Source: Zygaena filipendulae (lineage: Eukaryota > Arthropoda > Insecta > Lepidoptera > Zygaenidae). From it: a stretch of 64,000 nt of DNA. The DNA lies in contig OU015669.1 of NCBI GenBank assembly GCA_907165275.2, forward strand, positions 9,198,501 through 9,262,500, written 5' to 3'. The position numbers were made by a program, and so were the translations under genes. Each line of letters starts with the position of its first letter. The stretch's first letter is position 1. Shown in pieces: positions 37,247 through 48,907 of this stretch. Under the pieces are notes generated by a model, which was given only the letters and a program-made list of their open reading frames with translations, was not told where the DNA came from and did not search any database.

Positions 37247-37805
37247 ACTGAAGTTAGGAGTACGGATAGATAATATGTATTCTATATAACTGTGTAGTTT
37301 TAATGAAGTTGCTATGTCAACTATTCCACACGTCGTCTTGGTTTGATTAATTAAATCCATTTGTAGTTATTAAGTCAATCGGAATTATTCTCTCTCACAT
37401 TTCCTGTGAATTCTATGCTTAATTGACGCATAATTTTGTGCTCTATTTTATCTATAATGTTTACACTAATATGTCATTAGCCGCTTTGGTGAAATGAGAA
37501 AATTAATTGGTTGGTTAAACCGAGAATAAACAGTTTTTTTTTTATTACACATAAATTACTAAAATTCAATCAAAATAAAGTAGCAATTTCTAATTTTAAA
37601 GTAGGACATAATTTTAATTAAAAATGTGAAATCTTTTCTATAAAATGCGTTTATATAGCACTCATAAAAATAATTATCCTCTGAGATACTTCTCATATAA
37701 AACTCGGTTTATATAATATACCGGAATAAACTATATATAGGTATAATAAAAAAAGATATTATTTAACTGATTTGGCATAATTATCTAATAAGCTGCAATT
37801 TCTTT

Positions 37806-37875
37806 TTTAACCGACTTCCAAAAAGGAGGAGGTTATGTATTCGATTGTATGTTTTTTTTTAATGAAATCTCACTG
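37806..37875. repeat. CCGACTTCCAAAAAGGAGGAGG end fragment
   Basis: AACCGACTTCCAAAAAGGAG matches the right edge of the composite at about 50206. A shorter diverged relative is at 34060-34105 and another, inverted, at 11485-11512. Confidence 0.6.
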
Positions 37876-39582
37876 AAAATATGTCAGTATTTGAGTAATA
37901 GAGCCAGTTTTTTTTTATTTCGAAGTTTTAAAATTCCCGCTTATCGAGATTCTAACCTAACAAATTCACACCCAAGCCGTAACTCACAGCATCAAGGAGG
38001 TTTTAATACGTTACAACGATATCTAAAGATTTAAAAGTATTAAAATCCCGTTAGGATGCGCGAGCGCAGCGCGGACCATGGTCCGTGGTCTGTGATCCGT
38101 GGTCTGAGTCCGTGGTCTCGACTGCGTAGTCTACGTACCGTCGATCACAATCGGCCGCATTCAAATGAGCTGCCGAACGAATTTATGAGTTCGAGTCGCG
38201 ATGAGTAAGACGTTCAATTGTAGAGTTACGTGTGGACCAGAAGTGGTTCTGCGTTTCGTTAGTACTTTTTAGTATACCTAGCTAATAAAGTATACAAGTT
38301 TCTTCAATTTGAGTTTACATGAACTGCTGAGTAAGGTGTGACGAATCCAATTTTTTATTTGTTTAAAAAAAAAAATTGTACGATATATTTATTTGTATTG
38401 TAGAAAAATTTATGTACACTTAAAACAAAGCATTGTCATATATATTCAAAGTATTAATTGCATAATTAAATAACTTTTTAACTGTTGCGTCTCTTTGTTT
38501 GTAATGATATCACTTAAAACTACTACAGGCGCATCTGAATAAAACTTAACATGTTTTTGAAAGCTATCAATAAAGTCCTTTTCTGAGTCATAAGAAAGAA
38601 CGTGTAAATTAAAAACAGTAAGATTTTTTCCAGAGAAGTGGTTTATAAATGAGCTCTTGGAAAGAATTTTGATCAGATTTTGATCAATTTTGATTATTTG
38701 TAATTGGCCATTTTTTGTGGGATATCAAAATTTCCTCTTTTTCGGTTCACTTCTTTAAAGTGTTAAACTCGAAATCTGAGTGCGTGAAAGCTGAGGAAAC
38801 AAAAAAAAAATGATTATTCAAAGTAGGTAATTCAATTAATGATATGTCACTTCTACAACGTCACTGTGTCTACATCCACTTACCGCAGCATCCCATACAT
38901 AACAGGTAGCCGGGCTGTATAATGTCTCCGATAACAACACATAAAACAACACCGATGCACCTCCGTCCGTCTGTCTGTCCGTACACCCGTTACATCTCGC
39001 GCTTTAAATTAGCTTCTCAATGATCAGTCGTAGGCATAATAATGAAATATTCACATTTACTGCATATATATATTTAACTTTCGGTGATCTGTTCTGTTCC
39101 GGTTTTTGAACACATTTTATGATAAATGTTTTTTATTCATTTTAAAATATTTTGAATAACTAAGTATAGTTAAGATCTACTAAAATAATTCTCTGTACTG
39201 AATTGCTTTTGCACTACCTGTTTGACTAGATTTTAATTGAATACAATTTTTTCTTTATAGAGGTAAATTGGATCTAAGTAAAATTTTACTATCATCATAA
39301 AATAATATTGCAACATTTTTACTGTAATAAGCCGTTTTAGTTTTGACATAAAATCAATAATTACATCGACATATAGGTTTAAAAAAATACTTAGTACGTT
39401 ATAATAAATTTTCTATCTTTCAAATAACATAGAAAATTAACAAAATATAATTACTTAAATTAAAAACCTTTTGTTAAATTGATATCAGGTTGTGTTTCCT
39501 CGGGAGTATATTGAAAAATGTCGTATAAAACGCTTGAGCATTGATTAGGAACTTGTTAAATAATGTACTATTATTATTTATT

Positions 39583-39797
39583 ATAGCTAACTGTTCCCGA
39601 GGTTTTAAACATGTTAATTTCTGAATTTCCGCAGGAATTCCGGGATAAAAAATACCCAGTTTTTGTATCCTTGACAAAGTTCGACTACAATTTCATACTG
39701 ACCGGCTGAACAAAATTAATGTTTGAAAGTCAGTGAAAGCGTATAACTTATTATACAAACAAACAAACGAATAAACGCATATTCGCCTTTATATAAC
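39583..39797 (-). repeat. R1 copy, diverged
   Basis: From TAGCTAACTGTTCCCGAGG to ATATTCGCCTTTATATAAC. It is followed without a gap by another copy in the same orientation. Confidence 0.78.
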
Positions 39798-40005
39798 ACT
39801 AGCTGTTCCCCGCGGTTTCACCCTCGGCAATTTCGGAGTTGCGCAGGAATTCCGGGATAAAAATTACTCTCTGTACACCGGACAACGTGCATGCCAAATT
39901 TCATCGAAATTCGTTCAGCCGTTTTTGCGTGATTGAGTAACATACTTCCAAACGTCCAAACATTCAAACATCCACACTTTCACATTTATAATATTAGTAG
40001 GATTA
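39798..40005 (-). repeat. R1 copy, 'TGTTACTCAATCACG' subtype inverted
   Basis: From ACTAGCTGTTCCCCGCGG to AATATTAGTAGGATT. Confidence 0.86.
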
Positions 40006-42399
40006 GTCAGGACTTATGATTTATTAATTGGGCAAGAAACACCCTTAAACATTTCAGCAAATGACTTTTCTGGCCGATAAACAAAGTAAAAAAAAAATAA
40101 AAATTGCAAAGAAAAAGAAAAAAGTGCAAAATCACGAACTCAACCGAGACGTGGCGCGAGATTGTTGACAAAATGTTTTTACGCCTCGCCTTGTCCCGAC
40201 AGTTGTAACTTTCCTTTTGGTTAGAGCGCTTCGGTCCTGTTCCGACACCATCTCGTTATAGAGTTTTAATTAAGTTTTAATTTTATCTCTTTCGACTCCC
40301 GTTTTTTTAATTGAGAAAGGGTCCTAAATCGAAGCGATCGTGTCGCACGTCGCTTTTGAAGAGTTATTTACCGGGTTCCCGAAAAAAATAAATCTTTTAA
40401 TTACCCATACTGTTATTGGTGACTTGTATTGGAACATGTTGAGGGGAATCCACCTGTAGGTACTTTGTCTGATTATTGTATTGATTTATCAGGTTTTTGA
40501 CGTTACGCCCTAGAACACGGTATATTATATTATAAATATAATTCTTAAATACATATTTTCAAAAAGTGGCATCTAAACTGTTCAATTGTCATACATTTTG
40601 TTTGAATAAATGCGAATCTATTTGAATAAACTAATAAACTTATGACATGAAACCGCCTAACAAAAAATAAACTGTATTAAAAAAATAACTACTTACTGAT
40701 TCTTCACAAATTTCAATTTTGCAGTTCTATTTTTCGGATATTATAGCGTCACTAATTGTACTATCATGGGTATTTAATAGATATGTCAATAATTATATTT
40801 TTGCTATAATATTTCAATATTATTTTTTAGAAATAGGTATTAATAATAAATTAAGTTAATTGGTTTGGACATCTTCGAATATTTCAAGAGATAAGTAAAA
40901 CAAACACAAAGTAGTGTTGTAGTAACACACAAAATTTTGCACCATCGATATTACTCGTAATTATACTATCGAGAGCATTATAATTGCGTCTACAGTAATT
41001 TTAAACTAATGACCGTTGAAAAAGAAATAGAATGTTAAAAATGGCGAATGATTTCTCCGTTTTGAACAATTAAAACGCATTAAACCGGCGCAGGTAGATA
41101 GAAATTTATACGAAATAAAGAGCGGCGATGCGTTATGACTTATGATATAGGAATTATAAAAGTGAAAACGGTTAATTTGCTAATTTTCTTTGTCTTACAT
41201 CGCAATAATTATTTTTGACGTTTAGTAACTTATATTATTCGCTTGACGCATAAATAATATTGTATTTTTCTTATAAATATTATACCTATTTTCTGATATT
41301 AAATAACGTACCATTAAAACGATAATTAGTCTAGTTTAATGAATATTCATTTGTTTTAGTAGATTATTATCTGTACAAAGTTGTTTAAAGTTTTTTGACA
41401 AAAATAATTACGTTCTTAGGTCTAAAATGTATCAAAGGCCTGAACAGTAAACACGTGAAACAAAATCTAATTAAAAGCAAGATGTGTGAGTTACCATATT
41501 ATTTATAGATATCGTTTAATTTTGACGTCAACACTCAAAACAATTAAAAAGAGCACCACAAAACGTTTATTAATAAAGCAAATAATAAATTATGCAAGCA
41601 AACATTAGACAAGCAATTTTACATTTTGTATTTCTCAATATGAATAAACTACACAGCTTGAATTTACACAAATTTACACCCTATCTTAGGAAAAATAAAG
41701 CTGAAATTTCTTTGATTAAATTAGGACAGATGTTATTTTAGAAACATGTTTTTGTCACTCAATACTTTCAATAATTATTGCAGTCACTTAATAAATAGTT
41801 AATAAGTAACACGGAATTGAATACTTCATAGTAATTTATTTAAAATGTAATTTTTTTCTATCGATAATCGGCATTGTATGCTAATTTATTAGTACAACTC
41901 TAACCCCAGCTGAATTTCTTATTCATGCAATAATAAAATATGTTTAGTAATAAAAGAAATATCCGTAAAAGTATTGTAATGTTCAATTATATTAAAGATA
42001 ATCACTTCTTTAACTAAACTCGTATTGTACCTACTTAAGGTTTTTTTCCATTAATGGAAAAGGGAGTTTTATATATTCATTTGGGAAAAATATTTCCTAA
42101 ATTAAAACATATTAACTAACAATCAAAATGTGAATTAATTTTATGAAAAACTAGCAAAAATCTTGCATTATGCAACGGGTGACGTAACGAAGAAGTTCAT
42201 TTATACATTTTTTTTTTCTGAAGCTATTACTTTCTATACCTACTATAAATCCTAGCATGCCATCTGGTTTATTTGTTGCTTTTGATGTTATTTTACACTA
42301 TTATTTTAATTACACAAAGCCGTAGTAACTTAACACCACGCCCAGTGTTTATCTACCATCTGACGTGCATAAAATAAATATCTAGTATCCCTGCTTACC

Positions 42400-42670
42400 C
42401 CTTAACGTACTGCACCAATTAGCTGCATACGCCGCGACACGTAATCGTATTTCATATAGCTGCAGCTGCCACAGTCCAGAAATTGCAGAAAAGAGAAGGA
42501 AAAAAGCGAAACTTGGCCACAATTAGCAATTAGGATTTTAGCGAACACCGGGCCGCTGGTGTTTTTAATAACCACATTGATAGCAAAGGGAACAAGCCTC
42601 AAACAGGAAATAACCCTTTGCAGATTAAAAGTGATGCATTAAACGGTAAAAATGAAATTTATGCGGCAAA
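42400..42670. promoter_or_regulatory. Candidate enhancer: homeodomain and Runx motifs
   Basis: CAATTAG occurs at 42416, 42520 and 42527 (the last two in tandem with a 7-bp period). AACCACA (Runx-type) is at 42570, ATGCATTAAA near 42634 and TTTATG (posterior Hox-type) at 42658. The block is repeat-free and richer in G+C than its neighbours. Motif content only. Confidence 0.38.
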
Positions 42671-43067
42671 AAGGCTGGCAATTTTGTAAGTAGACTGCGC
42701 ACTGCACACTGCACAGCTTGACACGTTTCTGTGGAACCTTGTTATTTTCTTTGGGACAGTTATTTTTGAGGGTGTATTTTAATGATAATGCTTCAAAACG
42801 CCTATAGCGCGTTGTTGCTATACTGATAACAAAAAAGGAAGTAGATATTTAATTAAAAGTTACATACGTGTAACATATTGAAACTAATTAATTATAATAA
42901 TTACGGATATACCTGAGTTTTGCGCAGTACCTAACGTAATATTAAAATTGTAGTCATTCTGAAATATAAAAAAATTGTCTCTCTTTAGAAGATACGACCT
43001 TTTGACCAGAGCCAGTTGATAGTTTAAAAAGTATTTTAAAGCTGGAAAACAAAAAAGCATGACTACT

Positions 43068-43253
43068 TACACTAATATAATAAAATAGTAAAGTTTGTGG
43101 GTTTCTTTGTAGGAAGGAATCTCTGGAACTGCTGGATCGATTTTATATTCTTCAACTTTTACAGTGTACTTTTACATAGGACACTTTTTATCCCGGAGTT
43201 CCTGCGGAAATTCCTTAATCAACACTGGTGAAAATGCCGGGAACGGCTAGTAC
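43068..43253 (+). repeat. R1-like copy
   Basis: From TTACACTAATATAATAAAAT to GCCGGGAACGGCTAGTAC; middle reads GGAACTGCTGGATCGATTTT. Confidence 0.77.
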
Positions 43254-43417
43254 CTAATACCTACATAATAAAATCAGGTACCGACCTTGGTACAGGACCT
43301 TGGTAGTCTAACCCTATTCTTCCAGGAGGCAGCTGTGACTTGAAATGTACACGTAAGAAATTTCTGCATTTATGTTTAATTGTTATGTATATACTATATA
43401 CCTACCTATACAACTCA

Positions 43418-43855
43418 TTGGCGTCGTAGGTCGCCATGCCTGCCCGCTCGCTAATCTAGAGGTTCCGGGTTCGATTCCCGGTGGGGGTGCACTTTGTGTG
43501 ATGAACACAGGGTTCCAATTTCCAGTCTGGGTGTGTTTATATGTCTTTAGTATAGTATATAAGTAATTCTATGTAGTATATACCACGTTTGCTTGGTTTC
43601 CACGACACAAGCTTATATAGCTTAGTGTGGGATGAAGTAGATCTGTGTGTTGTGAAGTGGGTTATTATTATTATTAAATATGTATTACGTATCTAACGTT
43701 GTTTACCCACCACCCGCTTCTCGTTTCTCAGCTCTCTGTCACCTTAAGGTTTCTTTGAAGGGATTCTCTCTATCCTTTCTTTTTATTTTGTCAAATTTTC
43801 AACGTTTCCTTTGGGGCAATAAAGTAGTATATTTGAATTTGAATTCAATAGAAAT
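43418..43855 (+). mobile_element. tRNA-derived SINE, copy 2 with long body
   Basis: The tRNA-like head has CGCCATGCCTGCCCGCTCGC and a B box GGTTCGATTCC at 43469. The body motif CACGTTTGCTTGGTTTCCAC follows at 43585. The 3' part ends with GCAATAAAG (43824) and a TTGAATTTGAATTC tail. The 3' third may be a separate retroposon tail. Confidence 0.68.
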
Positions 43856-43859
43856 CTAC

Positions 43860-44065
43860 AGAGCTATTCCAACGGCCATAAAACGGAATGGAGTGCAAAC
43901 GAAGTACAATCAACCTCAGCGGTGTATGAACGAGGCACGCGTCCGGCGAGCGTCGGCGCACGATTTACGGCCGCGTTCCGCTCGAGCAATCAATGAGCGT
44001 GATATTTTGACGTTTCATTAAACCACTCGACAACTTCATATCTCGCTGGCAGATATTTATGCGCC
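43860..44065. promoter_or_regulatory. Unique G+C-richer block, possible conserved non-coding DNA
   Basis: It contains GGCCATAAAACGG, GATTTACGGCCGCG, CAATCAATGAGCG and GATATTTATGCGCC, i.e. Hox/Pbx-like words, and belongs to no repeat family seen here. Confidence 0.3.
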
Positions 44066-44145
44066 GAACTGTACCTCCAGGGCATGCTTTAGTAGGTTTA
44101 TACAGAGTCCTTGTATGGTCGTCTTTTTCAAACTAAGTTATATCC

Positions 44146-44334
44146 TTACTAATATTGATGCAAAAGTGAGTTTGATTTATTACGCTTTCACGCCTCAACG
44201 GCTCAACCGATCATCATGAAATTTTGCATGCACGTTGTCAGGGGTACAGAGAAGGACATGAGGTACTTTTTATGCCGGAATTCCAGCGGGAACTACGAAA
44301 CTACCGCGGGTGAAACCTCGGGGAACAGCTAGTA
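44146..44334 (+). repeat. R1 copy
   Basis: From ATCCTTACTAATATTGATGC to CTCGGGGAACAGCTAGT. A short inverted fragment at 44410-44462 follows. Confidence 0.84.
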
Positions 44335-44582
44335 TACTATATAACAACTTTTTGCACACAATTTCTGAAGATCGGAATTGATTGTGTTTTATCTGTGCTC
44401 AATAAATAACTAGTCGGTGACGGTTTCACCCGCGTTAATTTCGGAGTTCCCGCGGGTATTTTGACTTTGCCCAGGCAGATAAAAAAAATAATATGATTTT
44501 ATTATATGCTGTCGATTTAAGGTACAATTCAAGATGTTTAATTTTGATGAAGTAATTAGTAATTTATAACGATGATAGCTGT

Positions 44583-44803
44583 AGTTGTTAGCTTTGATTC
44601 GGAAATCCTAACAATGAGTGAGGTGAAGGAAAACATAGTTAGAAGACCGTAACATGGTGGGCACTTTCTGGTACCCAACTAGTTGGCTATCATCTTCTAT
44701 TCTGAATCTGTCACCAAACAACTTAATAGTAATAACGTTTTAGAATATCAGGTGAGCTGTAAACTTGTAAACTCCTAGCCTCCTTAAAAAAAAAAGAAAT
44801 TTC
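44583..44803 (+). mobile_element. Decayed copy of the retroposon at 36583
   Basis: Shares CCTAACAATGAG, GGTGAAGGAAAACATAGTTA, ACATGGTGGGC, ATATCAGGTGAG and a closing poly-A, in the same order but shortened and diverged. Confidence 0.65.
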
Positions 44804-45344
44804 TTCCAAAATTGCAATCAGCCATTGTCACGCGCGAAATTATCAATTAAAATCGATTTTGTCTCGCTAATTGATCACTCGATTTGCTCCAACCACGCGT
44901 ATTGTAGGCATATACCTACATACCGGTGCAGAGACACTAGCAAACTGTAACAATCGTAATGGTATGTAAAACGATTTGAGCGAATGATTTTAATGGTCGA
45001 AAGTTTCCAACGGACCGCACATATATACGAATAATCGATTTTATCGCTCCATTTATTGCTCATAAACAATCGTAATGACCATAGATCGTTACTGAAATGT
45101 ATCTTTTTTTTCCGATAGTTTGTTATAATTGGTGGAAAACAATCGATTCTGACACATGGCTGCTTTCACACGCCGTAGAGTTTTGTGATTTCACAACAAA
45201 AAAAAATTGGATCAATTTCGAAAGGTTAGATTTCTATTGCAGATAGAAATTCCTAAAAATAAAAATAAACCAGTCTTGTTCACATCTGTACCTACATATA
45301 GTAATAATGTTGACACGCTGTGTCTGTGGGTGACACAGAGCATA

Positions 45345-45530
45345 TTAATATTCATTAGAATTTATTTTTAAATACATATCACATAAAAACTACTAAACTG
45401 ATTTAAATTAACCATAATCATGTCCCTAATTTATGTTCTAGGTCGATATATAAATATTTATTATTTTAAAACATCATGAAGCTATTATGAAAATCTGAAA
45501 TCCAGGCGGGTGAAACAAGTAGGTACCTAC
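45345..45530 (+). repeat. Very diverged R1-like repeat
   Basis: AAAACTACTAAACTGATTT, AGGTCGATATATAAATA and CCAGGCGGGTGAAACAAG align loosely with the family order. Confidence 0.4.
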
Positions 45531-45920
45531 AAGTTTATTTCATATGGAGCTTTGTAAACGGATAAAATCCTATTTGTTATAAAAAATAGGTATTTTAAAG
45601 AATAAAACTGTAAAAAAATTTATACAAAAATAGGTAAAATGTGTTTGTTAGATACCGTTGAATACTTGATTATATTGAATTTTTTTAACATGTCCGTCAT
45701 TTTGCCATACTCTTTTGATATACTCTGAGCTTCTCAACAAAAAATTAAAGGTATCGGATGGTGTTAAACACATAGTTACACGGTGTATAAATAGTTTTTA
45801 ATTGAACTCCACCGGTTGTCGATTTATGAGATGGGCCAGCCAAAAGTTACATTATTGCATTGTGGGGACACACGGTCGAGGCGAACAGCGAGCCACCGAC
45901 CACCGTATCAGTTGACAGAC

Positions 45921-46155
45921 GGATGCAGATAAGCAATAACATGTTAACCCACAAAATGAAGTTATTGATTCAGAACGATTTATTGAGAGTTAGAGAACGT
46001 TTTTTAATTATGTGTTTACCTTATCACATTCTTAAAAAATGTAACTAAATATTGAACATAAAAAATTTGACACAAAATGGCGCAATAATTTTAAAACTTT
46101 AATTCAATCAAAATTTCTCCAGTGTGGGTTAACACACTATTGCTTATCTATGTCC
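45921..46155 (-). mobile_element. MITE of the AGATAAGCAATA family, copy B
   Basis: Begins GGATGCAGATAAGCAATA and ends ATTGCTTATCTATGTCC. Interior matches copy D and the reverse of A and C. It lies just before the LTR-like region at 46311. Confidence 0.85.
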
Positions 46156-46531
46156 AGACGTACATTGTACACTTTTGTTTTACCACGCATGCCTAAAAAC
46201 ATAATCTATCTCATGTACTGCTTTCCTGAGGTTTTTAATTTGCAATATTTTTTTTAATTTGCATCACAATTATATAAATTATTATCTTAACTATCACGAT
46301 TACGTTGAAGTGTGTGTACAAGCCCTAAGGCGGTATTAACATGTGTGTACGCTTCCTTGGGTCTTATAAAATGTTAGTGTTACATTAATCAGACAATAAA
46401 CGGTGTTCACTGAAGGTGGTTGCGTTTATTCATTAGTCCCAACAACTCATGGCGACCCTGCCTATAAGAGCCGAGTAGGCTGGAAAAAGTGTTTTCGTAA
46501 AAATGACTGTATAAAAATAAAATTTATTAAA

Positions 46532-46819
46532 ATGTGTCGTTCAACGGTGGAGAAAGAAGAGGTGTTCTTAAGTCAGAATGCGGCCGGGGGAAACAATGAT
46601 GCCACGATGAAATTAATTGGAGGAAAGCTGGACAGCCTCACCGTAACAACCTATTTACTTCTGGCGGTAATAGTGGCAATCGCTACGTTCTTCCTAATTA
46701 AATTATACCGAGAGTGCCATCGTCGCTGGATACAGGAAGAGATCCAGTTAAATACCATGCAGCGGATCCGTACGTCGATACGAGGTCGTGTGAATCAAGA
46801 AAGTTCTCAAAATAATTAA
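46532..46819 (+). CDS. Small single-pass membrane protein of an LTR-element leader
   Basis: A 95-residue ORF begins MCRSTVEKEEVFLSQNAAGG and has one strongly hydrophobic segment at about residues 41-59 (YLLLAVIVAIATFFLIKLY). A basic, amphipathic tail follows (YRECHRRWIQEEIQ onward). There is no obvious signal peptide; the topology would be a short N-terminal outside or lumenal part, one helix, and a charged cytosolic tail, but orientation is inferred. The frame is open upstream to 46403, but the ATG at 46532 lies 80 bp after a primer-binding-like site, as expected of the first ORF of a retroelement leader. I do not recognise the family. It is intact, which is unusual among the decayed elements here. 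It could encode an accessory or envelope-like product, or be an overlooked host microprotein. Confidence 0.5.
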   Translation: MCRSTVEKEEVFLSQNAAGGNNDATMKLIGGKLDSLTVTTYLLLAVIVAIATFFLIKLYRECHRRWIQEEIQLNTMQRIRTSIRGRVNQESSQNN

Positions 46820-47111
46820 GCAGCCCACTGCTTTGCACTTTTTGGAACTATGTTACTTATTTTCTAATTCGGTGAAATAACGTGAGTAGTGAGTGATAAG
46901 TATTTTTACATACTATTATTATACCTACATGATTTAAAACGGACTAAAAGTGTGCACGGACACTCATCGAACATGACACCGCGACGAGTAAAGTGCAACG
47001 TCGGAAATTATGTTTCGCAATAAGTTGACCTAAATATTTTTACGTAGAATGTCTATGTCTAGAATGATAATTATTTTGTGTGGTATTTTAAAAAATTATT
47101 GATGTTAGAGT

Positions 47112-47366
47112 ATGATTAAGAGTTTAATAGAATATTATGAGGTATTAGTTGATATACGAAAATATCTAATTAAGAAGGGTCAAAGTAGGTATAAAGGCAA
47201 AACAATAGAAACTAAGTTAAGCGAGGCAAAATGTACTTTTGATAAATGTAGCAACATGATCTTAATTTACTTACTGATTTTATTAAAAGATTTCTTACCC
47301 ACCAACCTATATCTCAAACAATTTTTCATTCTTTTTCTCACAGGTATGGCAGGTATGTGTTATTGA
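47112..47366 (+). pseudogene. Possible gag N-terminal remnant
   Basis: An 84-codon ORF reads MIKSLIEYYEVLVDIRKYL, then KKGQSRYKGKTIETKLSEAK, followed by CTFDKC and a hydrophobic, unconvincing end. The highly charged helical first 55 residues resemble the start of an LTR-element gag, and the position about 290 bp after the leader ORF fits. The tail after about residue 58 looks like readthrough into unrelated DNA. No zinc knuckle or protease follows. Chance ORF is the alternative. Confidence 0.3.
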
Positions 47367-48133
47367 AAAATTATAGTGAGCCGTAGAGGTCTAATTTTAG
47401 TTGGTTGTTGTGAATGATATACTAAATACAACGTAATATTTTCTACTTCAATGGTTGTTGTAAATTAGAATACACTGCAAAAATAGCAGTTTTTGCTTGA
47501 CATACAAAAATTAAAAAAAAATGTAGTTAAGTAACTTTTTTGATATTATTATATTACATAACTTTATTTTCGTTTTTTCCGGTGTATAGAAAAAAACGTA
47601 TTTGATACCCTTTACTTAATACTCGTACCAATTTGAACGTCTAATAAGTTCGTCAGCCCACGCCTCCGTGTGTATCGCCAACATCCTTCGATACACCCAG
47701 TCGTTCTCTCAAGCGCTTTACATTTATATAACATTTTTAATTTGATATAAAATATTGCAGTTTCGATTCAATTTCCATCACTTTAATGTTGAGGCGTGAA
47801 CTTAATCCATCTTATTGGCAACTGACGACGAAACCATCACTTGGTTGCCTGTTTTGCAAATCCCATTACTTACCTTTTTTATTTTACTCACCATTCGCTT
47901 ATCTTTACTGTTCATATACCTACGAGTATAGCGATGAAGAGTTGTGTAAAGTTATTATTGGTTAATAAATTTTATAACGAGTTAAAAATACTTCTTTGGA
48001 AGAGGGAAAATTGACACGCTGTTTAGTTCTTTTTAATTCTGTTTCGAAGCGTGACCCGACCAAGACTTCTAAGCACAATCGAGGTCCACATACCGGGGAA
48101 CTTCATACGCACAAATATCGCAAAAATATCATT

Positions 48134-48455
48134 TACTAGCTGTGCCCGCGGGTATTCTGAGATAAAAGTACTAATTACTACCCTATATTTTTTTCTGTGC
48201 TGGTTGACAACGTGTAGGTAGTAGGTGTGCAGTAATGTAGTATGTAGTAATGTAGTAATGCAGTTAAAGTAGTTTCTTGCGCGTCAATTTCGAAATTCCC
48301 GTGGGAATCCCGGCATAAAAAGTAGCCTATTTCCTTCTTTGTACCCCTGATAACTTATATGCAGAATTTCGTGGTGATCGGTTGAGCCGTTAAGCCATGA
48401 AAGCGTGACAAACAAATACACTTTTGCATTTATAATATCTATTAGTAAGGATTTT
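48134..48455 (-). repeat. Two R1 copies, one truncated into the other
   Basis: ACTAGCTGTGCCCGCGGG starts a shortened copy. A TAGTAATGTAGTAATG run at 48230-48262 separates it from a second copy (CGTCAATTTCGAAATTCC to TATTAGTAAGGATT). Confidence 0.72.
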
Positions 48456-48474
48456 TTTATTAGTTACCTAACAC

Positions 48475-48670
48475 ATATTATAAAAGGGGAAAGTTTGTGA
48501 AGATGTGTGGATGTTTGTTAATCAATTATGTTTTAACAATCTAACGTATTCGACTGAAATTTGGCAAACTTATAGAAAATATTCTGGATTAACACATAGG
48601 ATACCTTCAACCTCGGCATTGTTGAAACAATTCTGAAATTCACGTAGACGAAGCCGCGAGGAAGGACTAG
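48475..48670 (+). repeat. R1-like copy, 'GACGAAGCCGCG' subtype
   Basis: From ACATATTATAAAAGGGG to CGTAGACGAAGCCGCGAGG then GACTAGTGC. It faces the preceding inverted copy tail to tail. Confidence 0.68.
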
Positions 48671-48907
48671 TGCAATATTATAAATTAACAAAAACTGTTA
48701 GTGCCTATAACAGAGTCCGTAAACTTTTTTAGCTTTAACTTAAGTTTAGAATCAATAAAGAAGGAATAATTAGAATACCCAATCATTTTCGGATTAGCAA
48801 CTTATTAAAAACTGTAAAATTATGTGTTATGTTTCTTTAGAGATCTCTGCTCTACCTATACATAATTATTATTTGGTACTATTTCAGTGGTATACGTTTT
48901 TTTAGAA

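Larger units (their letters stand above)
46311..47366 (+). mobile_element. 5' end of an LTR retrotransposon, truncated
   Basis: A plausible LTR ends CA at 46449 and is followed at 46450 by TGGCGACCCTGCC, which looks like a tRNA primer-binding site of the TGGCGACC class used by some gypsy-type elements. Upstream are a TATAAAA-like box (about 46366) and an AATAAA (46395), the usual LTR order. A start at TGTGTGTACAAG (46311) would make a short LTR of about 139 bp, but no second LTR was found to confirm it. Downstream lie the small membrane ORF and a gag-like fragment; no pol region follows. The element looks truncated on its 3' side. Confidence 0.5.

Noticed and set aside
43425..43500. tRNA gene
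   Set aside because: It has a good B box but no clean acceptor stem or anticodon arm, and similar heads at 6480-6560 and 52675 with a shared body show it is a SINE.
43680..44021. 113-codon ORF crossing a SINE tail into a G+C-rich block
   Set aside because: It is a mix of retroposon tail and non-coding-looking sequence; no family similarity.
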